Shown: positions 1 through 4,821 of the stretch, piece by piece
Layout: every line of letters starts with the position of its first letter
How positions within the stretch are numbered: the first letter of the stretch is position 1
Notes under the pieces: generated by a model
The model's database searches: none
The model's input: the letters and a program-made list of their open reading frames with translations, nothing else
Told to the model about the DNA's origin: nothing
NCBI GenBank assembly: GCA_002787615.1
Contig: PCXJ01000032.1
Location: 1-5,391 of the forward strand
DNA: 5,391 nucleotides
Direction of reading: 5' to 3'
Source of the DNA: Alphaproteobacteria bacterium CG11_big_fil_rev_8_21_14_0_20_44_7
GTDB lineage: Bacteria > Pseudomonadota > Alphaproteobacteria > Rickettsiales > 21-14-0-20-44-7
Program-made: the position numbers and the translations under genes

Positions 1-50
1 TGAAATAATTATACTTGACTTCACTTGCATTCCCTAATAAATATTTACCT

Positions 51-233
51 ATGTCGGAACAAAAAACAACAGAATGGGTGAAAAAACACCCACCCAAAGA
101 AGCAAAAGACGGCTATCCCGGAAATCTAGTTAGCGCAGAACCTAACACACCCTCGCAGATCGTAGAAAATATATTGGCGAGTAGAGGAGATAAAGAACGC
201 GGCGGTTTCAGCAACGGATATATTTGCCCTTAA
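51..233 (+). CDS. Small hypothetical protein (60 aa), doubtful
   Basis: This 60-residue ORF runs from ATG at 51 to TAA at 231-233. An in-frame stop at 6-8 limits any upstream extension, and the only other start is TTG at 15, which would add 12 residues. Neither start has a visible Shine-Dalgarno sequence. The product is hydrophilic and charged, with a Lys/Glu-rich N-terminal half and a Gly-rich C-terminus ending near a single Cys. It has no signal peptide or membrane segment, and I recognise no family. It converges on the prepilin peptidase gene with 19 bp between the stops and no convincing terminator. Codon use is unremarkable, so it could be a real small gene, the end of a frameshifted gene that starts outside the window, or chance. 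Confidence 0.35.
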   Translation: MSEQKTTEWVKKHPPKEAKDGYPGNLVSAEPNTPSQIVENILASRGDKERGGFSNGYICP

Positions 234-252
234 TACCCCAACCTCACAAATC

Positions 253-774
253 TTAGCCACGCAAATCAGGGACAACCAGCCCAAGAATCTGATTCGTCCA
301 TATCATATAAACAAATGAAACTGCGATTGCCACACCATAAGGCAGCGGCTCTCCCCAAGTTAATATTCGCGGCAGGGTGATTTTATTATTCACCCGCGCG
401 CCATAAGTAATCGCGGCTACACGCAACAATATCACCAATATTGAAAGCACACCGCCGAGAATGGAAACTGCGAACACGAAGAAAATCAGGCTATCAGGTT
501 GCCAGCCAATCCACAGGCTGAGCGCGACCAGCAATTTCACGTCGCCACCGCCGATTATCCTGAAATTAAACAGCAGAAAACCAAATGCGAAAAATCCCAG
601 CATTAGCAATATCGACCACCACCATTCCACCTCTTGCGGGGTTAGAACCAAAAATACCGGATATAAAAGCAGGATGAAAAAATTCAGCCAATTCGGGATT
701 ATGAATTTGGTAACGTCAAGCACCAGCACAATGGCCATTAAAACTGTTAAAATTGCCGCGATAGTTAAAAGCAT
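253..774 (-). CDS. cpaA: Prepilin peptidase, CpaA-type (A24 family)
   Basis: This 173-residue, very hydrophobic protein is an A24-family aspartic peptidase of the inner membrane. The family cleaves the leader of type IV or Flp/Tad prepilins. The two catalytic aspartates are visible: D20 in a VLDVTKFIIPN segment at the end of the first helix, and D78 in GGGDVK (75-80). The family's late PYG motif is at 145-147. About five to six membrane segments can be drawn. It lacks the N-terminal Cys-rich methyltransferase domain of PilD, and the length suits the short CpaA/TadV type. ATG at 774 is the only sensible start, because the frame is closed at 805-807 and a later Met would remove the first helix. 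There is no clear Shine-Dalgarno sequence. The gene lies 30 bp downstream of the hydrolase on the same strand, so co-transcription is likely. No pilin or Tad secretion gene lies in the window. Confidence 0.9.
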   Translation of the reverse strand: MLLTIAAILTVLMAIVLVLDVTKFIIPNWLNFFILLLYPVFLVLTPQEVEWWWSILLMLGFFAFGFLLFNFRIIGGGDVKLLVALSLWIGWQPDSLIFFVFAVSILGGVLSILVILLRVAAITYGARVNNKITLPRILTWGEPLPYGVAIAVSFVYMIWTNQILGLVVPDLRG

Positions 775-778
775 TTCG

Positions 779-802
779 GCAGAATATAAGATTTCATTCT
801 GC
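779..802 (-). promoter_or_regulatory. Hairpin over the cpaA translation start region
   Basis: A perfect 7-bp inverted repeat (GCAGAAT / ATTCTGC) with a 10-nt loop fills most of the 30-bp hydrolase-cpaA gap. In the mRNA its 3' arm ends four bases before the cpaA ATG, where a Shine-Dalgarno sequence would normally sit. No T-run follows it on the - strand, so it does not look like an intrinsic terminator there. A role in limiting or coupling cpaA translation is only inferred. Confidence 0.25.
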
Positions 803-804
803 TT

Positions 805-1641
805 TTAAAGCAAGAATTGCTTAACCACCGCAATCTGCTCATCATTTATCAATGGCGGAACATGACCGTAACCTGCAAACTCAACAAACTCCACATTATG
901 ACCCTGCGCCATTTTTTCTGCTACATCGCGCTCCAATATATCTGAAAGCCCTCCGCGCAAAAGCAAAATCGGGGTTTGAATCGCCTCCCATAAGCGCCAT
1001 AAATCCACTTTCTCCGGCGGTGGGAATGCCTGCCCAATCTTCGGGTCATAATCATATGAGTAATAACCTTTCACATCTTTTCTTATCCAGAAATCAAAAT
1101 ATTTTTGCCAATCTTCCTCACGCTCAATCTTAAACGGTGCAAAGATCTCACGTATTTTCCTCTCTGTTTCCTCACGCGTTTTGAATTTCGCTTCAAATTT
1201 CATATAATCATTTATACGCTGCATTCCGGCTTTTGAAATTTCCGCGCCGATATCATTTAGCACCATTTTTCCGATTAAATGCGGGTGGGTAGCTGCAATT
1301 ATCATCCCCATAATTCCACCCATAGAAGTTCCGACCCAATCTATGCTCTTCGCGCCAACATGCTTAATCAGCGCCAATGTATCAGCGATATACACCATAT
1401 TATCATACCACTCATAATTCTCGAACCACTCGGATTTATGCCGCCCTGCCATATCGGGGCAAATCACGGTATAATGCTCCGCCATTTCCTTGGCTAGCCA
1501 GTCAAAATCCCTGCCATTGCGGGTTAGCCCGTGCACGCAAACCAGCAGCTTTTCACCACTTCCCCATTTGGTATAGGAAATTTTATGCGTGCCTTTGCCG
1601 TCAGGATTCGGCGCTTCAAATACTTTGATTTCTGGACTCAT
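805..1641 (-). CDS. Alpha/beta hydrolase
   Basis: This 278-residue protein has the alpha/beta-hydrolase fold plan. An oxyanion-region HG is at 37-38 within HGLTRNGRDFD, a wording I associate with proteobacterial hydrolases of this subgroup. The nucleophile elbow is GTSMGG at 104-109, with S106 as nucleophile. The likely acid is D234 in GGLSDIL, and the likely catalytic His is H260 in GYGHVPPL. The insert at about 140-215, rich in charged and aromatic residues, fits a helical lid. There is no signal peptide, so the protein is probably cytoplasmic. The substrate cannot be read from sequence; an esterase or related C-O/C-N hydrolase is most likely. The frame stays open upstream to 1713, but that extension would run antisense into ubiX and looks like no family N-terminus, so ATG at 1641 is preferred. 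No Shine-Dalgarno sequence is visible. It probably heads a two-gene unit with cpaA. Confidence 0.9.
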   Translation of the reverse strand: MSPEIKVFEAPNPDGKGTHKISYTKWGSGEKLLVCVHGLTRNGRDFDWLAKEMAEHYTVICPDMAGRHKSEWFENYEWYDNMVYIADTLALIKHVGAKSIDWVGTSMGGIMGMIIAATHPHLIGKMVLNDIGAEISKAGMQRINDYMKFEAKFKTREETERKIREIFAPFKIEREEDWQKYFDFWIRKDVKGYYSYDYDPKIGQAFPPPEKVDLWRLWEAIQTPILLLRGGLSDILERDVAEKMAQGHNVEFVEFAGYGHVPPLINDEQIAVVKQFLL

Positions 1642-1663
1642 AATGTTGTATAACAAGTTTATG
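1639..1663. promoter_or_regulatory. Palindromic divergent start region, hydrolase/ubiX
   Basis: The two divergent ATG codons (1641 on -, 1661 on +) are 19 bp apart. The 25 bp including both form an imperfect palindrome: CATAA and TTATG at the ends, TTGT and ACAA in the middle, mismatched pairs between. The outer match is partly trivial because each end contains a start codon. Neither gene has room for a normal Shine-Dalgarno sequence plus promoter here. The promoters must therefore lie inside the opposite coding regions, or the transcripts are nearly leaderless. Use as an operator is speculative. Confidence 0.25.
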
Positions 1664-2236
1664 AGAAAGATAATAGTGGGAATTACAGGTGCTTCAGGTG
1701 CAATTTTAGGCATTAGAATGCTCGAAGTTTTGCAGCAATGCGCGGATGTGGAAACTCATTTGATAATCAGCAAAGCCGGACAAATCACGATTGCGGCGGA
1801 AACCGATTATGCGCTGGAAGATATCAAAAAACTTGCCGACCATACCCACAAATTTGAGGATATCTCGGCTTGCATCTCCAGCGGTTCTTTCTGTGCTGAT
1901 GGTATGATAATCGCGCCCTGCTCCATCCGCACAATGAGTGAAATCGCCAGTGGCGTGACCTCCAGCCTGATGTCGCGCTCAGCAGATGTGATGCTCAAAG
2001 AGCGCAGGAAATTAGTGCTAATGGTGCGGGAAACTCCGCTTCATGCGCTGCATCTGGAAAATATGGCTAAACTTTCAAATGTCGGGGCGATTATTTATCC
2101 ACCCGTGCTCGCCCTATATTCGCGCCCGCAAACTATTGATGAGCTTATCAATCACACAGTTGGTCGCGTGCTGGATTTATTTGATATTGATGCGAATATA
2201 GTCAAACGCTGGCAGGGCTTGAAGGTTGTTAATTAA
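1661..2236 (+). CDS. ubiX: UbiX flavin prenyltransferase
   Basis: This 191-residue flavoprotein of the UbiX/Pad1 family attaches a dimethylallyl group to FMN. The product is prenylated FMN, the cofactor of UbiD-type decarboxylases, which act in ubiquinone synthesis. Visible family marks, in order, are GITGASGA (7-14), the IISK segment (35-38), the SGS turn (74-76), APCS (86-89) with the following TMSEIASG, KERRKLVLMVRETPL (113-127) with R123 and E124, and the YPPVLALYSRP stretch (146-156). Length is normal for the family. ATG at 1661 gives the usual N-terminus. An in-frame ATG at 1643 would add six residues but starts one base from the divergent hydrolase gene. No strong Shine-Dalgarno sequence is present. 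UbiD is not in the window. Close relatives serve phenolic-acid decarboxylases, but a housekeeping ubiquinone role is more likely. Confidence 0.94.
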   Translation: MRKIIVGITGASGAILGIRMLEVLQQCADVETHLIISKAGQITIAAETDYALEDIKKLADHTHKFEDISACISSGSFCADGMIIAPCSIRTMSEIASGVTSSLMSRSADVMLKERRKLVLMVRETPLHALHLENMAKLSNVGAIIYPPVLALYSRPQTIDELINHTVGRVLDLFDIDANIVKRWQGLKVVN

Positions 2237-3204
2237 CCCGTTCTGTTTATTGCCCGAATCTTGGCAATGCGGCTGCTGATTTCGGGATGGGTATAGGTGA
2301 AATCACGCGGATTATCATAATGAATCAGAGAAACACGCTCGGAAAGTGGCATATTCAGCCCTAAATAATAATAGCCATCTTCGATTTTACTAAGCGCACG
2401 AATCAATGCTTGCGGGTTTTTTGTTAGCTCCACTGCCCCTGCATCTGCAACAAATTCACGGTTTTTTGTAATTAATGCATTCACCAAAAACAGACCGACA
2501 TTTCCCATCTTAAAAAGCATGGAGAGAAAGAATAGCGGAACCATTGCCAAAAACCCGTGACCTGAAACATACATTCTATCCCCATCGGCAGGCGATACCA
2601 GCAAATCTCCGAATTTGAGAAAAATCTCGGTTACTGATGAGGTGAGGAAAATAAACCTCGTATCACGATTTATGATATGCGTTAGCTCATGTGCCAGCAC
2701 TGCTTCCAGCTCATCGGTTTCCAGCTTTTCCAGCAATCCGGTGGTGATAACGATATAATATGTATGCTCGGAAATTCCGCGCGTATAAGCATTTGGCGAA
2801 GCATGCTCATACAAGAAAAAATATGGCGTTTTCATCCCGCGTGAAATACATAGATTTTCCAGCAACGTATAAATTTCAGGATATGAATTACGGTTTATCG
2901 GTGCTTTTCGTTTTGCCAGATGCATGTAATCTTTATGCCATAAATAAACCAAGCCGAGATAGCCAAATAACAGCAAATATGGCACATACCAATAGCCATA
3001 AATTATGCCTTCAAAAATCTCTGCAATAGTTTGTGTAGATTCCGGCGCATTAAATGAGCCGAGCATGCCGAATATATATATGAATACTGCAATCACTCCC
3101 ACATATAACGGAGTAATAATCATCGGGTAGAGCAGTAGAAACAGCACTACCTTCAGATTATTATTCCATATATGGGTTTTGAGGCCGACAGTTGGCGTTG
3201 CCAT
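2233..3204 (-). CDS. M48 family membrane zinc metalloprotease (HtpX/Ste24-like)
   Basis: This 323-residue integral membrane protease belongs to peptidase family M48. The zinc site is HELTH at 172-176, and the third ligand is E250 in NREFVADAGAVELT, where D254 is also conserved. The SPNAYT segment (136-141) matches the SPNAF-like substrate-side strand of HtpX relatives, and a THPEISSRI motif (305-313) closes the domain. Hydrophobic segments lie at about 18-47, 71-90 and 216-245, with a weaker one near 185-202, placing the catalytic domain at the inner membrane. The family usually degrades damaged or misfolded membrane proteins; the target here is unknown. The gene starts one base after the lemA stop (TAG-G-ATG), which suggests translation by reinitiation after lemA. 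It ends in a 4-bp overlap with ubiX on the opposite strand. I leave the symbol blank because the N-terminal membrane layout differs from classical HtpX. Confidence 0.92.
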   Translation of the reverse strand: MATPTVGLKTHIWNNNLKVVLFLLLYPMIITPLYVGVIAVFIYIFGMLGSFNAPESTQTIAEIFEGIIYGYWYVPYLLLFGYLGLVYLWHKDYMHLAKRKAPINRNSYPEIYTLLENLCISRGMKTPYFFLYEHASPNAYTRGISEHTYYIVITTGLLEKLETDELEAVLAHELTHIINRDTRFIFLTSSVTEIFLKFGDLLVSPADGDRMYVSGHGFLAMVPLFFLSMLFKMGNVGLFLVNALITKNREFVADAGAVELTKNPQALIRALSKIEDGYYYLGLNMPLSERVSLIHYDNPRDFTYTHPEISSRIAKIRAINRTG

Positions 3205-3205
3205 C

Positions 3206-3769
3206 CTAGAATTGTACCTTCAAAGGCTCATCCAAGGTTTTGCGCTTATCTTCTTCCAGCTCGAAGAATTCTTCTTCTTTGAACTTGAACATATTAGCAA
3301 TCACACTTGCCGGAAATTGCTGTGATGTCGTATTCAATTCAGCCGTTGCATTATTGAAGAATCTGCGCGCCGCCGCGATGCTTTTTTCCAGCGCGGAAAG
3401 TTCACCCTGAAAACGATTGAAAATTGCATCGGCTTTTAGCTCCGGATAATTTTCCGCAACTGCCAGCAAGTTCATCATCGCCTTATCAAGGAAAGTCTCG
3501 GCGGAGCTTTTCGCATCAACAGATTTCGCCTGCATTGCTTGTGAGCGAGCCTCGGTCACTTGCGTAAAAACCTCGCTCTCATGCGCTGCATATTTCTTCA
3601 CGGTTTCTACCAGATTCGGTATCAAATCGTGGCGCAGTTTAAGCTGCACATCAATATCAGCAAATGAGCTTTTGCGGGTTTGTTGCAAGGCTATCAAACG
3701 GTTATAAATAACCATCGCCCAGAACATCACGCCCAGTATCGCTACAAAAATTAAAATGAATAGTTCCAT
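3206..3769 (-). CDS. lemA: LemA family protein
   Basis: This 187-residue protein has one N-terminal membrane segment (about 2-22) and then a helical LemA domain. Family marks are YNRLIALQQTRKSSFADIDVQL (22-43), LRHDLIPNLVETVKKYAAHE (45-64), a YPELKA motif (108-113), the F-N-R-F-Q-G-E-L run (117-124), the RRFFNNA segment (135-141), and FPASVIANMFKF near the C-terminus (152-163). Length is typical. The N-terminal anchor predicts a helical bundle displayed at the membrane; the family's molecular function is not settled. Its pairing with an M48 protease is a recurrent genome arrangement and suggests a membrane quality-control partnership. The start at 3769 is well supported by a strong Shine-Dalgarno sequence 5 bases upstream, and a promoter lies just before it. 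Confidence 0.95.
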   Translation of the reverse strand: MELFILIFVAILGVMFWAMVIYNRLIALQQTRKSSFADIDVQLKLRHDLIPNLVETVKKYAAHESEVFTQVTEARSQAMQAKSVDAKSSAETFLDKAMMNLLAVAENYPELKADAIFNRFQGELSALEKSIAAARRFFNNATAELNTTSQQFPASVIANMFKFKEEEFFELEEDKRKTLDEPLKVQF

Positions 3770-3774
3770 AATAT

Positions 3775-3782
3775 CCCCCTTT
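3775..3782 (-). promoter_or_regulatory. Strong ribosome binding site of lemA
   Basis: On the - strand the sequence AAAGGGGG lies 5 bases upstream of the lemA ATG at 3769. It is among the clearest Shine-Dalgarno sequences in the window, fixes the lemA start, and suggests efficient translation of the lemA-protease pair. Confidence 0.75.
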
Positions 3783-3795
3783 ATTGTTCGAGAAT

Positions 3796-3824
3796 ATTAT
3801 ACAAAATTTTACTGTTTAATACAA
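3796..3824 (-). promoter_or_regulatory. Sigma70-like promoter of lemA-M48 unit
   Basis: On the - strand a perfect -10 box TATAAT (3801-3796) follows a weak -35 box TTGTAT (3824-3819) with a 17-bp spacer. Transcription would start at about 3789 and give a leader of roughly 20 nt with the lemA ribosome binding site. The -10 and spacer are ideal, while the -35 matches the consensus at only three positions. Its place in the only sizeable gap upstream of lemA supports it. Confidence 0.6.
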
Positions 3825-3827
3825 TGA

Positions 3828-3860
3828 AATTCGGAAAAAATCGTACGATTAGCCAGAATT
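3828..3860 (-). terminator. Nested inverted repeat after csoR; possible terminator
   Basis: The csoR stop lies four bases from this structure. The outer arms are AATTCGG (3828-3834) and CCAGAATT (3853-3860, one bulged A). Inside is a perfect 12-bp palindrome, AATCGTACGATT (3839-3850). On the - strand the palindrome runs into a stretch of six T (TTTTTT). The stem is AT-rich and the inner palindrome lacks a loop of its own, so this would be a weak terminator. It also lies directly upstream of the lemA -35 box, so a protein-binding site is a fair alternative. Confidence 0.3.
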
Positions 3861-3863
3861 ATA

Positions 3864-4157
3864 TTAATCCTCGAAGCGCTTAAAAATCTCTTTTAGCTCG
3901 TCAATTTTCTGTTTTTGCAGAACCACGTTTTTGCTGGCAAATGCTTCCTCCACACACGCACCCAAGTGCGCTTCTAATATCTTGGCTTCCACCGATTTCA
4001 TTGCCGAGCGCGCTGCGCGCAATTGCGTTAAAATATCAGGGCAATATTGGCGTTCGGAAATCATCTTTTTCACCCCTTCAATTTGCCCTGCCACACGGCT
4101 TAAATTCGCCAATTCTTTTGAATGGTCAGGATGTTTATCATCACAAGAATCGTTCAT
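3864..4157 (-). CDS. csoR: CsoR-type metal-sensing transcriptional repressor
   Basis: This 97-residue all-helical regulator belongs to the CsoR/RcnR/FrmR family (DUF156), which binds operator DNA when metal-free and lets go when metal binds. The signature LSRVAGQIEGVKKMI (19-33) and RQYCPDILTQLRAARSAM (36-53) are clear. The ligand pattern is C39, H64 and C68. Its spacing of 25 and 4 matches the Cu(I) ligands C36-H61-C65 of Mycobacterium tuberculosis CsoR, whereas FrmR and RcnR lack the third Cys. That points to copper. The N-terminal tail adds C5, H9 and H12, which could supply further ligands. The gene is last in the operon, 10 bp after the MerT-like gene, with an AGGAG ribosome binding site 7 bases before its ATG. 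Autoregulation is inferred; the operator should lie upstream of the operon, outside the window. Confidence 0.92.
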   Translation of the reverse strand: MNDSCDDKHPDHSKELANLSRVAGQIEGVKKMISERQYCPDILTQLRAARSAMKSVEAKILEAHLGACVEEAFASKNVVLQKQKIDELKEIFKRFED

Positions 4158-4164
4158 TTTTTGT

Positions 4165-4169
4165 CTCCT
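4165..4169 (-). promoter_or_regulatory. Ribosome binding site of csoR
   Basis: AGGAG on the - strand, 7 bases before the csoR ATG at 4157, overlaps the TAG stop of the MerT-like gene. This supports the csoR start and tight coupling of the two genes. Confidence 0.7.
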
Positions 4170-4530
4170 ATATTAAATATTGTGCCACGTATGCGAAAAA
4201 GAAGCCTATAGCATAAATCAGCAATGAAATTCCATATACCCATATATTTATCTTACGCAATCTGGTGCAAGCCTCCGCCTTCGCCGCATCAACCGGACAT
4301 GGCGCGTTGCGATTTTTCCATAGAATAAACCCGTTAAATGCCAGAATTAGTGCCGCCGCCACAAAGAAATAAACTTTATTCTCCGAGAACCAAACAAGCT
4401 GCGGGATATTATTCACCAGCCCTATCATCGCCGCACCCATGCCGAGCGTTACTAAAAGCGCGGGCAGAGCGCAGCATAAAAGCGTTCCCATTGAAGTAAA
4501 AAGTGAAAATGTAGCTATTAATTTATTCAC
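4168..4530 (-). CDS. MerT-like inner-membrane metal transporter
   Basis: This 120-residue protein has three membrane segments, at about 5-40 (long, possibly with a re-entrant part), 52-72 and 95-117. A vicinal CC pair (C19-C20) followed by ALPALL sits in the first, as in MerT, where such a pair accepts Hg(II) from MerP. The loop between helices two and three holds C78 (in a CPVD motif) and C88, the place of the second Cys pair of MerT. The spacing here, 10 residues, is wider than I recall for classical MerT (about 6). It starts with GTG at 4530, overlapping the end of the MerP-like gene by 8 bp, with AAGGA 10 bases upstream. The CC motif lies too near the N-terminus for a later start. The likely role is moving a thiophilic metal across the inner membrane; copper is suggested by the neighbouring CsoR, mercury by homology. 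Confidence 0.83.
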   Translation of the reverse strand: MNKLIATFSLFTSMGTLLCCALPALLVTLGMGAAMIGLVNNIPQLVWFSENKVYFFVAAALILAFNGFILWKNRNAPCPVDAAKAEACTRLRKINIWVYGISLLIYAIGFFFAYVAQYLI

Positions 4531-4801
4531 TTCTTTCGATTCCTTTTACGTCATAACCCGCATCGTTGATTGTTTCGGTGATTTCCTCGTCATTCATTTC
4601 TGAGCCTTCAGGCACATCAAATTTCACATATTTTTCTTCCAAATTCACATCGACATTCGCCACGCCTTTTTTGGCAAAAGTTTTTTCAATTGCCGTAGCG
4701 CAAAATGAGCAAACCAGCCCGTTTACCTTAACATTCACAGTTTCCGCATTTGCCGAAAGCGGGGCTAAAATCATTGCCGCTATAAAAATCATCTTTTTCA
4801 T
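4523..4801 (-). CDS. Periplasmic MerP-like HMA metal-binding protein
   Basis: This 92-residue protein has a signal peptide (1-19, Lys-rich start, hydrophobic core, cleavage likely after SANA) and one heavy-metal-associated domain. The metal site is GLVCSFC (28-34), with C31 and C34 as the likely soft-metal ligands. It is a variant of the classical GMTCxxC in which M and T are replaced by L and V. The domain ends with the usual AGYDV stretch (81-85). It is probably a periplasmic chaperone that hands metal to the MerT-like protein encoded next. An ATG at 4813 is also in frame, but the one at 4801 has GGAG 6 bases upstream and gives a better signal peptide, so it is preferred. The gene starts 20 bp after the outer-membrane-type gene and ends with an 8-bp overlap into the next, so the order mirrors the route from outer to inner membrane. 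Confidence 0.88.
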   Translation of the reverse strand: MKKMIFIAAMILAPLSANAETVNVKVNGLVCSFCATAIEKTFAKKGVANVDVNLEEKYVKFDVPEGSEMNDEEITETINDAGYDVKGIERSE

Positions 4802-4807
4802 CTTCTT

Positions 4808-4811
4808 CTCC
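4808..4811 (-). promoter_or_regulatory. Ribosome binding site choosing the MerP-like start
   Basis: GGAG on the - strand lies 6 bases before the ATG at 4801 and falls inside the four extra codons of the longer reading from 4813. The 4813 start has no such site, so the shorter protein is favoured. Confidence 0.65.
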
Positions 4812-4821
4812 ATTGTTAGAA

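Noticed and set aside
461..808. Long + strand ORF opposite the prepilin peptidase
   Set aside because: It is antisense to a clear gene with catalytic motifs, and its product has low-complexity Ser/Thr/Lys composition without any recognisable domain.
1589..1660. Extension of UbiX upstream to 1589
   Set aside because: It would run antisense into the hydrolase coding region, and UbiX proteins normally begin a few residues before the GxTGASG motif, as from 1661.
1642..1713. N-terminal extension of the hydrolase by 24 residues to the ATG at 1713
   Set aside because: It would lie antisense to the start of ubiX, has a composition unlike the rest of the protein, and the normal family N-terminus begins at 1641.
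3931..4216. Two overlapping + strand ORFs opposite csoR
   Set aside because: They are shadows of csoR and the end of the MerT-like gene, with no family match and no ribosome binding sites.
4802..4813. Four-residue longer start for the MerP-like protein at 4813
   Set aside because: It has no ribosome binding site of its own, while GGAG is ideally placed for the ATG at 4801.
3864..4813. Classical mercury-resistance (mer) operon
   Set aside because: MerT- and MerP-like genes are present, but MerR and MerA are not in the window and the regulator is a CsoR with copper-type ligands.
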